A stretch of 64,000 nucleotides of DNA from Verrucomicrobium sp. BvORR106. GTDB lineage: Bacteria; Verrucomicrobiota; Verrucomicrobiia; Verrucomicrobiales; Verrucomicrobiaceae. Below the pieces are notes generated by a model, which saw only the letters and a list, made by a program, of their open reading frames with translations, was not told the DNA's origin and did no database searches. Below, piece after piece: positions 8,482-17,537 of the stretch. The stretch's first letter is position 1; the number at the start of each line of letters is the position of its first letter. The stretch covers positions 26,630 through 90,629 of the forward strand of contig NZ_BATR01000163.1 of the NCBI RefSeq assembly GCF_000739655.1, read 5' to 3'. Position numbers and translations under genes: made by a program.

Positions 8482-10107
8482 TCAGGCCGCCAAGACGTCT
8501 TCACCACCCTGGCCGTCCGTGAAGGGGCCGTCAGACAACTCGATGTCCGGATTGCGATTCTGGAAGGTGCCCAGGTACCACGCGTCGGAGATCAGCAGCA
8601 CCGGGCGGCCCAGTTCATCGCGAGCCAGCGCCGTTTCGCGAACGGCGGTCACTGCATCATCCGACCAGGCCTCCCCACCCTTGCGGCGGACCCAGCGGAC
8701 CACCTGCCAGGAGGCGTTCTCCAGGCGGGATTCCGCGTTGTACTCGGACTGGAGGCGATATTTCACCACTTCAAACTGCAGAGGCCCCACTGCCCCCAGC
8801 AGAGGCACTCGCTGCACGGAGCCTGGCTGATGGAACTGCTGAATCACGCCTTCCTGGAGGAGTTGCTGCAACCCTTCGCGGAAACGCTTGTATGTGGCAG
8901 GTGAGTCACCATGCAGGTAGGCGAAGCACTCCGGCACAAAGCGGGGCATCACATCGAACTTCAGCTTGGGATCATCCGCCAAGGTGTCACCGATCATCAG
9001 GTCGTAGTTGCCCACCACGCCCAGCACATCCCCTGCGAAGGCCTCATCCAGGGTCTCCCGCTCCCGGGCGAACACACGCTGGGAGTTGGACAGCCTGACC
9101 GCCTTACCGGTGCGTGGGTTGTTCACCACCATATCGCGACGGAAAGCCCCTGAGACCACACGGAGGAAATAAATACGATCCCGGTGACGGGGATCCATGT
9201 TTGCCTGAATCTTGAAGACGAAAGCCGAGAAGGCCGGAGCTTCGGGAGCGACAGCGCCGGTATTCGCCACGCGAGGCGCGGGCGGAGGGGCCATCTCAAG
9301 GAAGGCATCCAACAGGAGTTGCACACCGAAGTTGTTGCTCGCACTGCCGAAAAACACGGGAGTGAGTTCACCACGCGAGATGGCATCCATGTCGAACGCG
9401 TGACCCGCCCCATCCAGCATCTCCAGCTCTTCACGGGCCTGGGCCAGGGCATGCTCATCGACATGCTCCTTCACATACTCGTCATCCAGTCCACCCACCC
9501 GAACCGGAGCCCGGTACGCACCGCCGGCAGTACGCTGGAAAAGGTGCACCTGGCTTTCGCGGCGCTCAAAGATCCCTCGGAAGCGGTCCCCCATGCCCAG
9601 CGGCCAGTTTTGCGCGCAGGCACCGATGCCCAGCACCGTCTCCAGCTCGTCCAGCAGCGTCAGCGGCTCCCGGGCGGGCCGGTCCAGCTTGTTCATGAAC
9701 GTGAAGATGGGCACGCCGCGCTTGCGGCAGACTTCAAAGAGCTTCCGCGTCTGGCTTTCGATACCCTTACCCGCATCCACCACCATGATGGCAGCGTCCA
9801 CCGCCGTGAGCACCCGGTAGGTATCCTCGGAGAAGTCCTTGTGACCGGGGGTGTCCAAAAGGTTCACGACGCAGTCCTTGTACTCGAACTGCAGAACGGT
9901 GGAGCTCACCGAGATCCCACGTTGCTTTTCCAGCTCCATCCAGTCGGAGGTGGTGGACCGCTGATTCTTTCTGGCTGTGACCGATCCCGCAAGCTGCACT
10001 GCGCCCCCGTAAAGGAGGAGCTTTTCCGTCAGCGTGGTTTTCCCGGCGTCCGGGTGGGAAATGATGGCAAAGGTGCGGCGGCGGCGGACTTCGGAGGCAA
10101 TGTCCAT
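8482..10107 (-). CDS. prfC: Peptide chain release factor 3 (RF3)
   Basis: This 541-residue GTPase has the full translational G-domain: SHPDAGKTT (G1), DTPGHKDFSEDTYR (G3) and NKLD (G4). The later domains match RF3, including the ending segment that reads LISDAWYLGTFQNRNP. Length matches the RF3 family (about 525-545 residues). RF3 is a cytoplasmic GTPase that recycles RF1 and RF2 from the ribosome after peptide release. It sits between the SGNH genes and the MBOAT gene in the same orientation, separated from the SGNH gene by 88 bases. There is no obvious functional link to the surface cluster, so its position is probably a chance insertion or a cluster boundary. Confidence 0.96.
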   Translation of the reverse strand: MDIASEVRRRRTFAIISHPDAGKTTLTEKLLLYGGAVQLAGSVTARKNQRSTTSDWMELEKQRGISVSSTVLQFEYKDCVVNLLDTPGHKDFSEDTYRVLTAVDAAIMVVDAGKGIESQTRKLFEVCRKRGVPIFTFMNKLDRPAREPLTLLDELETVLGIGACAQNWPLGMGDRFRGIFERRESQVHLFQRTAGGAYRAPVRVGGLDDEYVKEHVDEHALAQAREELEMLDGAGHAFDMDAISRGELTPVFFGSASNNFGVQLLLDAFLEMAPPPAPRVANTGAVAPEAPAFSAFVFKIQANMDPRHRDRIYFLRVVSGAFRRDMVVNNPRTGKAVRLSNSQRVFARERETLDEAFAGDVLGVVGNYDLMIGDTLADDPKLKFDVMPRFVPECFAYLHGDSPATYKRFREGLQQLLQEGVIQQFHQPGSVQRVPLLGAVGPLQFEVVKYRLQSEYNAESRLENASWQVVRWVRRKGGEAWSDDAVTAVRETALARDELGRPVLLISDAWYLGTFQNRNPDIELSDGPFTDGQGGEDVLAA

Positions 10108-10320
10108 AAGGTCAGGTCAGAATCGAGCAGGCTCCCCCGAGAAGTCCCAGAGGAGAAAAGTGGGTGGCGAGCAAACCACGGAAAGCCGGTGCTGGCAAGC
10201 GATGGCACTCGCAAGCAACGAGGTTCCAAAGAACTTGTCACCTGATTCAGCCCCCATTTGCTCGACACGGAGGCAAATTCATCGCATTGCGAGCAGCCCA
10301 AACCTTTGTCCCTTCATCCA

Positions 10321-10689
10321 ATGAGCAAAAGCGCCCCTACTCAGCTGAAATCAGCAGCCAATGCCCTTATCGCGATAGGCTTCTTCTACATCCTCATCAT
10401 TGTCATGGTCTTCACCATGGCCTCACGGCCACCGGACAAGTTTGGCTCCATTTTTGGCAGCATCGTGCTCGGCTTCGGATTGCTGCTCTGGTTCGCAGCT
10501 TTTTTGCTATACCGCTGCAATAGAACTGGTCGCATCATCTGGTACATCTGTTCACCGATTGTCCTGCTTCAGTTTCCGATTGGGACCATCTTGGGCGTCA
10601 TGGTGTATGTGCATCTCGGGAAAGAGGAGTCTCGGAAAGCTCTCGCCTCACGAAAGACCTCTCCTCCGGCTCTGCCAGTGACGGACTGA
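10321..10689 (+). CDS. Small three-helix membrane protein, unknown family
   Basis: This 122-residue protein has three hydrophobic helices (about 13-33, 42-64 and 71-95) and a charged C-terminal tail. The last helix QFPIGTILGVMVY matches that of the membrane protein at 4293-4871, so both belong to one family of unknown function. It is the only plus-strand gene within the otherwise minus-strand surface-modification cluster and converges on the MBOAT gene, with 40 bases between the two stop codons. ATG at 10321 is the first start that gives a sensible N-terminus; upstream in-frame codons look non-coding. Confidence 0.7.
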   Translation: MSKSAPTQLKSAANALIAIGFFYILIIVMVFTMASRPPDKFGSIFGSIVLGFGLLLWFAAFLLYRCNRTGRIIWYICSPIVLLQFPIGTILGVMVYVHLGKEESRKALASRKTSPPALPVTD

Positions 10690-10733
10690 GTAGTCTCCGC
10701 CCGCCACTGGACCAGTAGTCATCAACTACTCAG
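10686..10733. terminator. Inverted repeat between convergent genes
   Basis: Nine-base arms CTGAGTAGT (10686-10694) and ACTACTCAG (10725-10733) enclose 30 bases and span the stop codons of the convergent membrane-protein and MBOAT genes. It may act as a two-way terminator, but there is no U-tract on either strand. Confidence 0.3.
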
Positions 10734-12199
10734 AACTGGAAATAGACGAAGGACACGCCCGTCATCTCGCCCAGGTAGGTGAGCAGCAGCAACAGGCACC
10801 CGAAGACAAGTCCCCGCTTCCAGGAGGGCGCATCGTCCGCGACAGGGCGCTCGCGATCATTCCACCAGCAGGGGAAATCCAGCAGTACGATGACGAGTCC
10901 GTAGAACGCAAAGTAAACGGCAGGGATGGTGTCCGCCGTGGAGAACCCCTTGGTGAAGATGCCCGCAATGTGGTTCCATGCCTCCATCAGGTTCCTCGTC
11001 TTCACGAACACGAGGGTCAGGCACACCGCGTGGAAGGTGAGAAACATGCCCGCCAGCTGCACTGCCCAGGCGCGGGGAGTGTGCGGACGGTGCGGATGCT
11101 TGCCTGCCTTCGGCCCCGCCCAGAGCTTGTGGATCACCAGCAACAGCCCCAGCACCACACCCCAGAACACGAAGTTCCACGAGGCCCCGTGCCAGATGCC
11201 GGACACCAGCATGGTGACGAAGAGGTTGAACGGAATCCACTTCTTCCCCCGGAAGATGCGGCACAGCGGGACGAAGAGATAGTCCCGCAACCAGCTCGAC
11301 AGGGAAATGTGCCAGCGCTCCCAGAACTCCGTGATGTTGCGCGAGAAGTACGGCTGGCGGAAGTTGATCATGAGCTCCACCCCCATGAGGCGGGAACAGC
11401 CGCGCGCGATGTCGCTGTAGCCGGAGAAATCCCCGTAGATCTGCAAGGCAAAGAGGTAGATGCCCAGCAGCAACCCCACCCCGGAGTGCGGTAGAGCAGG
11501 ATTGAAGGCGTCCGCTGTAATTGGGGCTATGGCATCCGCAATCGCCACCTTCTTCACATAGCCGATGATCACCAGTTGGAGGCCGCTCCAGAAGCGTTCT
11601 GGCGTCAGCGTGCGCTGCCGCATGAGCTGGGGCAGCAGGTTCGGTGTCCGTTCAATGGGCCCGGCGACCAACTGCGGGAAGTACGCATGAAACAACGCGA
11701 AGTCCCAGAAGCGATCCGGCGGCTTTTGGGAACCGCCATCCACGTCGATCAGATAGGACAGGCCCTGGAAGGTGTAGAAGCTGATTCCTGCCGGGAGGAT
11801 GAAGTTCCGTTCCACCGCCGTGAGATGCCAGCCCATCTGGGCGGCCAGCGCCTCCACGTTCTCCATGAAGAAGCCGCGATACTTGAAGTACCCCAGCATG
11901 CCCACATTGATCGCCACCCCCACCCAGAAGATGACCCGCCTTCGCTTCGACTCCTCAGGCAAAGGATACAGCGCCACGGCGCAGACATGCGTGGCCACGG
12001 TGGACGTGATCAACAGTGCCAGAGGCAGCACGCGGTCGAAGCCATGCAGGCCGGGCGCGTTAAGCCCCCACCATCCGTAGAAGACATAGCTCGCCGCCAG
12101 GAGAAACCAGTTCTGCCAACGCCAACGGCGTGCCATCATCCAGTAGACGGCGAAGACAACGAGAAAAAAAACGACAAACTCCGGTGAGTTAAAAAGCAT
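10730..12199 (-). CDS. MBOAT family O-acyltransferase (AlgI/DltB-like)
   Basis: This 489-residue polytopic membrane protein is a membrane-bound O-acyltransferase. Family marks are NSPEFVVFFLVVF at the N-terminus, AGISFYTFQGLSYLIDV, the FPQLVAGPIER block, DFSGYSDIARG, FWERWHISLSSWLRDY and SGIWHGASWNF, with the invariant His337. AlgI-type MBOATs transfer acyl groups across the inner membrane for O-acylation of alginate, cellulose, peptidoglycan or other glycans, together with a periplasmic SGNH partner. Here an FkbH-like protein and an ACP lie directly upstream, and two SGNH proteins lie downstream past prfC. That suggests the acyl donor is ACP-bound rather than acetyl-CoA; this is inferred from context. 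Confidence 0.93.
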   Translation of the reverse strand: MLFNSPEFVVFFLVVFAVYWMMARRWRWQNWFLLAASYVFYGWWGLNAPGLHGFDRVLPLALLITSTVATHVCAVALYPLPEESKRRRVIFWVGVAINVGMLGYFKYRGFFMENVEALAAQMGWHLTAVERNFILPAGISFYTFQGLSYLIDVDGGSQKPPDRFWDFALFHAYFPQLVAGPIERTPNLLPQLMRQRTLTPERFWSGLQLVIIGYVKKVAIADAIAPITADAFNPALPHSGVGLLLGIYLFALQIYGDFSGYSDIARGCSRLMGVELMINFRQPYFSRNITEFWERWHISLSSWLRDYLFVPLCRIFRGKKWIPFNLFVTMLVSGIWHGASWNFVFWGVVLGLLLVIHKLWAGPKAGKHPHRPHTPRAWAVQLAGMFLTFHAVCLTLVFVKTRNLMEAWNHIAGIFTKGFSTADTIPAVYFAFYGLVIVLLDFPCWWNDRERPVADDAPSWKRGLVFGCLLLLLTYLGEMTGVSFVYFQF

Positions 12200-12358
12200 C
12201 AGTGAAACAAGAATGACGATAGGCGCGTGATCTCACACCTCCGATGGCCATATGCCCGGAGGTTAAGTTATTGGGGTGTGCCTCACTCATCTGAAGCACG
12301 TCAGCCCGGCATCACGGCGGCGTCATGGTCTTGGTCAATGGCATCGCTGGTCTTGAGC

Positions 12359-14197
12359 TTAGGAAACCTGCGTTGGCAAATCGGAATATGAAGAAAGTTT
12401 CAGCATGGATTCACCCGCACGCCCTTCGCGAGCCGCGAAGCCAAAATCCGCCAGGAGCGTCTGCACTGGCACATTTTTCGCCGTGGGCAGGTATTCGCCA
12501 ACGACGGCATCGTAACCTTGTGCCAGAGCTTGGTGCACCAAGTGATTGAGCGTCCAATGCTCAACGGTCCGCCCCATCGCCCGGCAGCTCATCAGCCAAG
12601 TGTCCAGCCGCAGGGCATTCTCCTCCCCTGTCTCTTTCGTTCCCAGCACCACCGCGATCAATCCGTAGTCGCCAAACTTGTCTGCCAGACTCACGGCAAA
12701 TGCCACGGTTCCAGGGGCAGCGATCATTTCCTCCACGGCCGCGCGGGAATGGCGTCGGGTGGTGAGATTGAACTGGTTGGTCTTGGTGATGAGATCCACC
12801 ACCCGATCGAGATTGGCTTCTGCGACAGGTTGGGCTTCGGCCTTCATCCCGAGCGAGGCAAGGTAATCCTCCGGGGAGGCTGCGGTCTCCTGACTGGCAC
12901 GCCGAGAACTTTCCGCCTGATACTGCGCGGCCCGTTCTGTATCCGCGCTGGTCACATCCACCGCCTCAAATGCCAGGGACTCCTGGAGCGCCCGGATGTA
13001 GAGGTCCGGATCGACCGGAGCCTCCACCACCGTCACTTCTGGCAACTCGGCCCGCATGCGCTCGCGTTCCACCGGGTTGTCATCAAAGAACACAAAACTG
13101 TCCAGCCCCAGATTGAGCTCCTTTGCCATGAGCCGCAGGCGCACCGGCTTGGGATCCCAGCTCGCGTGAAACGCCGCGAAATCGGAAAGCTGCAGCACCA
13201 TTTCATCATTCTTCTCGAAGGGCTCGCGAGCATCGGCGTCGTTGTTCTTGGAGGAGACCGCGAGAATCACGCCCGAGTCTTTGAGGCGCTTGGCGTATTT
13301 CTGGAAGGCGGTAAACGCCTGCCCTTCCCCGGTGCCTCCCACCGCGATGCCATGAGGCCCGTTCTCCCCCACCACGCCCCCCCAGAGCGTGTTATCCAGA
13401 TCCAGCACCAGAACCTTCCGCCTCCCGGAGGTCAGGGCGCGCACGCCCGTGGCCAGATGACGGCCGACCCGTGACAACCCCGCCGGCGAAAAGGGCTGCT
13501 TGAGCCAGTGGTAGTTGCGCTCATCATAAAACTCCGCCTTGCCGCGCCAGGCGCTCAGGCTTTCGAGATCCACGTAGTAAGCCCCTGCCGGCAGGGCCGC
13601 CCGCTGCGCCGCATTGACGCGTTGCACCAGTTCCACCGTGCCACCACGTCGGGAGGAAAGGCTGTAACCCAAGGGACCGGGATGCACCCAGTCATAGGAG
13701 ACCTGCACCAGTTTCGATTTCAACCGGGCCACTTGTGCCCAGACCTGCTTGAGAAAGGCCATCTCATCATCCACACGCTCCACCGTGCCACGATCTCCGG
13801 CCCCAAGGAGACGCTGATGCCAAGGCAGGACCACGATCACGGCCGGAGCACTCTCCGGGGACAGCTGCATGAGCTCCTGCAGCACCTGATCATACTCGCC
13901 ATCCTTCACACTCACCCGCAGGCCTTCAGACCAGGCCCATGCGGTGACCACCGGCGGCAGATAGGTGGTGGTGCATTGTCCCAGCAGCAGCACTTCCACA
14001 GCCGACGCGTCCCCTTCACCTGCAAGTCCGGCGGAGGCGGGAAGGTCTTTTTGCAGCAACTTTCCCATTTGCGCGACCTGCCCCGGCTCCAAGATCGGCA
14101 CCACCTTTCGAGCCAGCCGCAGGGCCTCGTTGAGGGCACCGTCCTTGCGCAGACGGCGGTAGTTGGCAACGGGATCCGGAGAGGTGTTTGGCTCCAT
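12359..14197 (-). CDS. FkbH-like HAD-superfamily protein
   Basis: This 612-residue protein has the three-part structure of FkbH proteins: an N-terminal SGNH-like domain (about 65-250), a HAD-IIIC phosphatase core with VLDLDNTLWGG (Asp266 and Asp268) and VFFDDNPVER, and a C-terminal acetyltransferase-like domain (about 470-600). In polyketide and spore-polysaccharide pathways, FkbH proteins take 1,3-bisphosphoglycerate, dephosphorylate it and attach the glyceryl group to an ACP. The ACP gene lies 58 bases upstream, which fits that chemistry. The MBOAT gene lies 159 bases downstream. No other polyketide genes are present in the window, so the likely product is a loaded ACP that feeds the MBOAT; the identity of the acyl unit is inference. 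Confidence 0.9.
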   Translation of the reverse strand: MEPNTSPDPVANYRRLRKDGALNEALRLARKVVPILEPGQVAQMGKLLQKDLPASAGLAGEGDASAVEVLLLGQCTTTYLPPVVTAWAWSEGLRVSVKDGEYDQVLQELMQLSPESAPAVIVVLPWHQRLLGAGDRGTVERVDDEMAFLKQVWAQVARLKSKLVQVSYDWVHPGPLGYSLSSRRGGTVELVQRVNAAQRAALPAGAYYVDLESLSAWRGKAEFYDERNYHWLKQPFSPAGLSRVGRHLATGVRALTSGRRKVLVLDLDNTLWGGVVGENGPHGIAVGGTGEGQAFTAFQKYAKRLKDSGVILAVSSKNNDADAREPFEKNDEMVLQLSDFAAFHASWDPKPVRLRLMAKELNLGLDSFVFFDDNPVERERMRAELPEVTVVEAPVDPDLYIRALQESLAFEAVDVTSADTERAAQYQAESSRRASQETAASPEDYLASLGMKAEAQPVAEANLDRVVDLITKTNQFNLTTRRHSRAAVEEMIAAPGTVAFAVSLADKFGDYGLIAVVLGTKETGEENALRLDTWLMSCRAMGRTVEHWTLNHLVHQALAQGYDAVVGEYLPTAKNVPVQTLLADFGFAAREGRAGESMLKLSSYSDLPTQVS

Positions 14198-14255
14198 GGT
14201 CAGTCGGCTCAGAAAAGCAAATCGGGACGCTGTCTCGGCAGATCAGATGGGCGTC

Positions 14256-14492
14256 TTACTTCTTCTTTTTCCGGTCCACGAGTTCCACGAGATCCCCCAC
14301 GTTCTTAAGATAAGCCATCTCCGAAGTGGAGAGACGCACCTTGAAAGCATCCTCCACCTCCATCATCAGCGTCACGTGCTGGACAGAGTCCCAAGCCTCA
14401 ATGTCCTGGGCGGTGGTTTCATTGGCGATCACCAGTGAGTCGTCGTCGAAAACATTGCGAAAAACCTCCTGAAGCTGCGCGAGAGTGCTCAT
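14256..14492 (-). CDS. Acyl carrier protein, dedicated
   Basis: This 78-residue protein has the acyl carrier fold and the phosphopantetheine motif WDSVQHV, with Ser36 as the attachment site in place of the more usual DSL context. The C-terminus is strongly basic (RKKKK), unusual for housekeeping ACP. It is not next to fatty-acid synthesis genes, but directly before the FkbH gene, so it is best read as a dedicated carrier for the FkbH product. Standalone ACPs beside FkbH proteins are known from glyceryl-extender pathways. It is probably the first gene of a minus-strand operon with the FkbH and MBOAT genes. Confidence 0.9.
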   Translation of the reverse strand: MSTLAQLQEVFRNVFDDDSLVIANETTAQDIEAWDSVQHVTLMMEVEDAFKVRLSTSEMAYLKNVGDLVELVDRKKKK

Positions 14493-14623
14493 GATTCTTC
14501 CGCTAGCTCAAGCCGGGGTTTTTATCAACCCGGTGTTGCTGGAGGCTGGCTCTGCCCTGGATTTCGAACAGTCCGTTTCTCGACAACTTCTCCGGGCTGC
14601 CCTAGCTTGGGCCAACCCTGGCC

Positions 14624-15844
14624 ATGAAATCCCCCCTCCTTCTCCCGCTGTGTGCCGCCTTGGCAACCACCCTCGTGGTCCTGCCTGCCTGTTCCAAAAA
14701 ACAGGAAAGCCCCCCAGCCAATGCGGAACAACTGGCACCCGCGCCACCTGCCTACAAAACTCTGGCCGATGCGCCGGAAGCGGATCGCGTAGCCGTGGAT
14801 GCCTTTGCGAAAAAGCTGGAGCAGGATCTGAAGACTGACAATGCCGCCGGCGTAAAGGCAGCCTTTCACCTCAAAGGCATCATCGCCAAGATCCTCAGCG
14901 GCGTGCATACCTCTGGTCCGGACATGGACAAATTCCGCCTGGGGATGAATCAGGGTCTGCGACAGAACCTGGACCACCTCATCAAGATGTGGTCGGAACA
15001 GCACGTGGCCTACAAGCATCTGGTCATCCATGAAGGCCTGCTCAAGCCCCGCTTCCGCTTCTCCTCCGACACCACCGGCACCATCCTCCTCGACTTCACC
15101 GTCGAAAAGGATTCCGAAGGCAAATGGGGGATTGTCGACTTCTACAATCAGGTTCTCGGCACCGGGATGGTTGAGCAGAGCCGTCAAACCGCACTTCCTG
15201 CTCTCGCAGAGCTGGACAAGTCCTTCATGAAGCGCCTGTTCGACAAACCCAACACCAAGCTGGAGGACATCGAGAAGTTCGGAAAGCTCTCAGACAAGTT
15301 CCGCCAGCAAGATCACAAGGGCGTGGTCGAAATTTACAACTCGATGCCCACGGAGTTGCAAAACAACGTGACAGTCAATGCCCTGTATCTGGGCGCATTG
15401 CAGGCATTGGGTGACGCAGAAGGGTATAAAAAGGCCCTGCTGGCCTCCGCAAAAAACTCCACCTCTGCCAACTTCCAGTTCAAACTGGTGGATCTCTACT
15501 TCATGGAGAAAAACTACGACAAGGCGATCGAGTGCCTGGATGCCTTCATGGCGTCCTTGGAGAAGGACGCCGAGCTCCTCTCCTGGAAGGGACAGCTGCA
15601 GGTGGCCAAAGGAGAATCCGCCAACGCGGCCACCACCCTCCGTGAAGCCTTGACCCTGGAGCCCAAGAATGAAGACATCCATGCCCAGGCTCTGGACGTG
15701 TTCCTGGCCGTGAAAGACTTCGAGGCCACGGCCAGCAGCATGAAGTTCCTGGAAACCACAGGCAAGTTCAAGTTCAAGGACTCCCTGAAGGATCCTCTCT
15801 GGGCGGAGTTCCTCCAGTCTCCCGCCTCCCAGCCCTGGCGTTGA
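14624..15844 (+). CDS. Lipoprotein with TPR-type repeats
   Basis: The 406-residue product has a lipoprotein signal peptide (lipobox LPAC, Cys at about residue 23). A first domain of about 150 residues follows, resembling small secreted domains of unknown function. Then come helical repeats consistent with TPRs (about 215-385), with typical small/large residue alternation such as the NYDKAIECLDAFMASLEKDAELLSWKG region, of which only part is quoted here. TPR lipoproteins usually scaffold envelope complexes; the partner is not identifiable. It is divergent from the ACP gene, with 131 bases between the two starts that must hold both promoters. Confidence 0.75.
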   Translation: MKSPLLLPLCAALATTLVVLPACSKKQESPPANAEQLAPAPPAYKTLADAPEADRVAVDAFAKKLEQDLKTDNAAGVKAAFHLKGIIAKILSGVHTSGPDMDKFRLGMNQGLRQNLDHLIKMWSEQHVAYKHLVIHEGLLKPRFRFSSDTTGTILLDFTVEKDSEGKWGIVDFYNQVLGTGMVEQSRQTALPALAELDKSFMKRLFDKPNTKLEDIEKFGKLSDKFRQQDHKGVVEIYNSMPTELQNNVTVNALYLGALQALGDAEGYKKALLASAKNSTSANFQFKLVDLYFMEKNYDKAIECLDAFMASLEKDAELLSWKGQLQVAKGESANAATTLREALTLEPKNEDIHAQALDVFLAVKDFEATASSMKFLETTGKFKFKDSLKDPLWAEFLQSPASQPWR

Positions 15845-15930
15845 GCCAGGCCCGGAGGCGAGAGCACAAAAGTACCTCTTGCTGGCACAAAGGCGCGCCA
15901 GTTGCTCGCTGGGATTCCCGTAATCCCCGC

Positions 15931-17394
15931 ATGACCCGACGTTTTGTGATTTCTGCGCTGGCTGCGGTTGCCACCGTGCTGGCCGCATCCGCCTCTCCTG
16001 CCGCCCCGGTATTCCAAGCCGGAGCGCACGCCCAGGACATCTCCCCCACTCACTTCCCCACGCCGGTGAACGGCAGCCTGAAGGGCGGCTTTGCCAAGGG
16101 GATCACCGACCCCATTCACGCGCGATGCCTGGCGCTGCAGGATGGCAGCAACGCGATGATCCTGGTGGTGGTGGATGCCTGCATGATCCCCCAGGACATC
16201 TGTGTCAAGGCCAAGGCGCTGGCTTCGGCGAAGACGGGCGTGCCGGTCAACAGGATGCTCATCTCCGCCACGCACACGCACAGTTCCGCCACACTGGCCT
16301 CCGTGTTTCAAAGCGATCCTGATCCCGCCTACATCGCCGCCCTGCCCGAGCGGATCGCAGCAAGCCTGATCACGGCCTATCAAAACCTCGAACCTGCGGA
16401 AGGGGGCTGGGCCATGGGGGAAGATGCCACCCAGGTCTTCAACCGACGCTGGCTGGTGAAAGAGGGAGCCAGCTATGAGAACCCCTTCGACGGCATGGCC
16501 GACCGGGCCTGGATGAACCCCGGCGTGGGCAATGCCAAGGTGAGCGGGCCCACCGGTCCCGTGGATCCTCAGGTGGCTGTCTTCGCCGTGCGCTCCGCCG
16601 CCGACAAACGGCCGCTCGCGGTGCTGGCCAACTACAGCCTGCACTATGTGGGAGGGAATCCGGCGATCTCAGCGGACTACTTTGCGGCCTTTGCCAATGA
16701 GCTCTCCCATCAACTGGACGCCGGGGACCAGCGCTATCAGAACAAGCCCCCCTTCGTAGGGATCATGTCCAACGGCACCAGCGGCAACATCAACAACATC
16801 AACTTCGGAGCCACCGTACCGGCAGGAAGACTGCGCGCCGGGCAGCGCATCCAGGAAGTGGCCGCCTCCGTGGCCGGGGCGACCATGAAGGCCTACGGAG
16901 CTATTCCGTGGAAAAAGGACCTCACCCTGGACTCACGCGAGGAAGTGCTGCAGCTGGATGTGCGCAAGGCAACGGGTGACGAGCTGGTTCGAGCCCGCAA
17001 CATCCTGGAAACAGTGCCCAAGGACAAGGACGGCCAGTGGGCCGACCGCAAGGCCATCTATGCGCGGGAGGCCGTGCTGCTGGACGCCTACCCTGACAAA
17101 GTCCCGGTCAAGCTCCAGGCGCATCGCATCGGCGATCTCGCCATCACCAGCATCCCCTGCGAGGTATTCGTGGAGATCGGCCTGGATCTGAAGAAGACGA
17201 ACCCATTCAAAGGCAGCTTCACCATCTCCCTGGCGAACGGCTACAACGGCTACCTGCCAACCACGGAACAACATGCCATGGGCGGCTACGAGACTTGGAG
17301 AGCCCGCAGCAGCTATCTGGAGGTGCCCGCGGCAGACAAGATCAGCGCCTCGTTGAAAGCCATGCTCGCCAGCCTGAAGAAAGACGCATCCTGA
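15931..17394 (+). CDS. Secreted neutral ceramidase-like hydrolase
   Basis: This 487-residue protein has a signal peptide (about 1-25, ending SASPAAP). The mature domain resembles the neutral/alkaline non-lysosomal ceramidase N-terminal family that is very common in Planctomycetes and Verrucomicrobia. Visible family features are ATHTHSS with probable metal-binding His residues, NYSLHYVGG and MSNGTSGNINNIN. Most such proteins in these phyla are not proven ceramidases, so the family name should be read as a fold assignment. ATG at 15931 is chosen because it starts the signal peptide; upstream in-frame codons overlap the preceding gene end. It follows the TPR lipoprotein by 86 bases. Confidence 0.8.
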   Translation: MTRRFVISALAAVATVLAASASPAAPVFQAGAHAQDISPTHFPTPVNGSLKGGFAKGITDPIHARCLALQDGSNAMILVVVDACMIPQDICVKAKALASAKTGVPVNRMLISATHTHSSATLASVFQSDPDPAYIAALPERIAASLITAYQNLEPAEGGWAMGEDATQVFNRRWLVKEGASYENPFDGMADRAWMNPGVGNAKVSGPTGPVDPQVAVFAVRSAADKRPLAVLANYSLHYVGGNPAISADYFAAFANELSHQLDAGDQRYQNKPPFVGIMSNGTSGNINNINFGATVPAGRLRAGQRIQEVAASVAGATMKAYGAIPWKKDLTLDSREEVLQLDVRKATGDELVRARNILETVPKDKDGQWADRKAIYAREAVLLDAYPDKVPVKLQAHRIGDLAITSIPCEVFVEIGLDLKKTNPFKGSFTISLANGYNGYLPTTEQHAMGGYETWRARSSYLEVPAADKISASLKAMLASLKKDAS

Positions 17395-17493
17395 GGTTTC
17401 AGGAAGCACAGGCGCGCGGGAGGAGTATGACTCGCGGGCTGACTGAAGGAAAAGCGTGCTTTGCCGGAGCAAATTCGGTATGTAATAGGAAAA

Positions 17494-17515
17494 CGCCACG
17501 GGTTACCCCGTGGCG
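17494..17515 (+). other. Strong GC hairpin upstream of 17538 gene
   Basis: Arms CGCCACGGG and CCCGTGGCG with a four-base loop form a stable hairpin 22 bases before the next start codon. There is no U-tract, so it may be a 5' leader structure or a Rho-type terminator of the previous gene. Confidence 0.4.
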
Positions 17516-17537
17516 GAACCCCCACCCGATAGCACCT

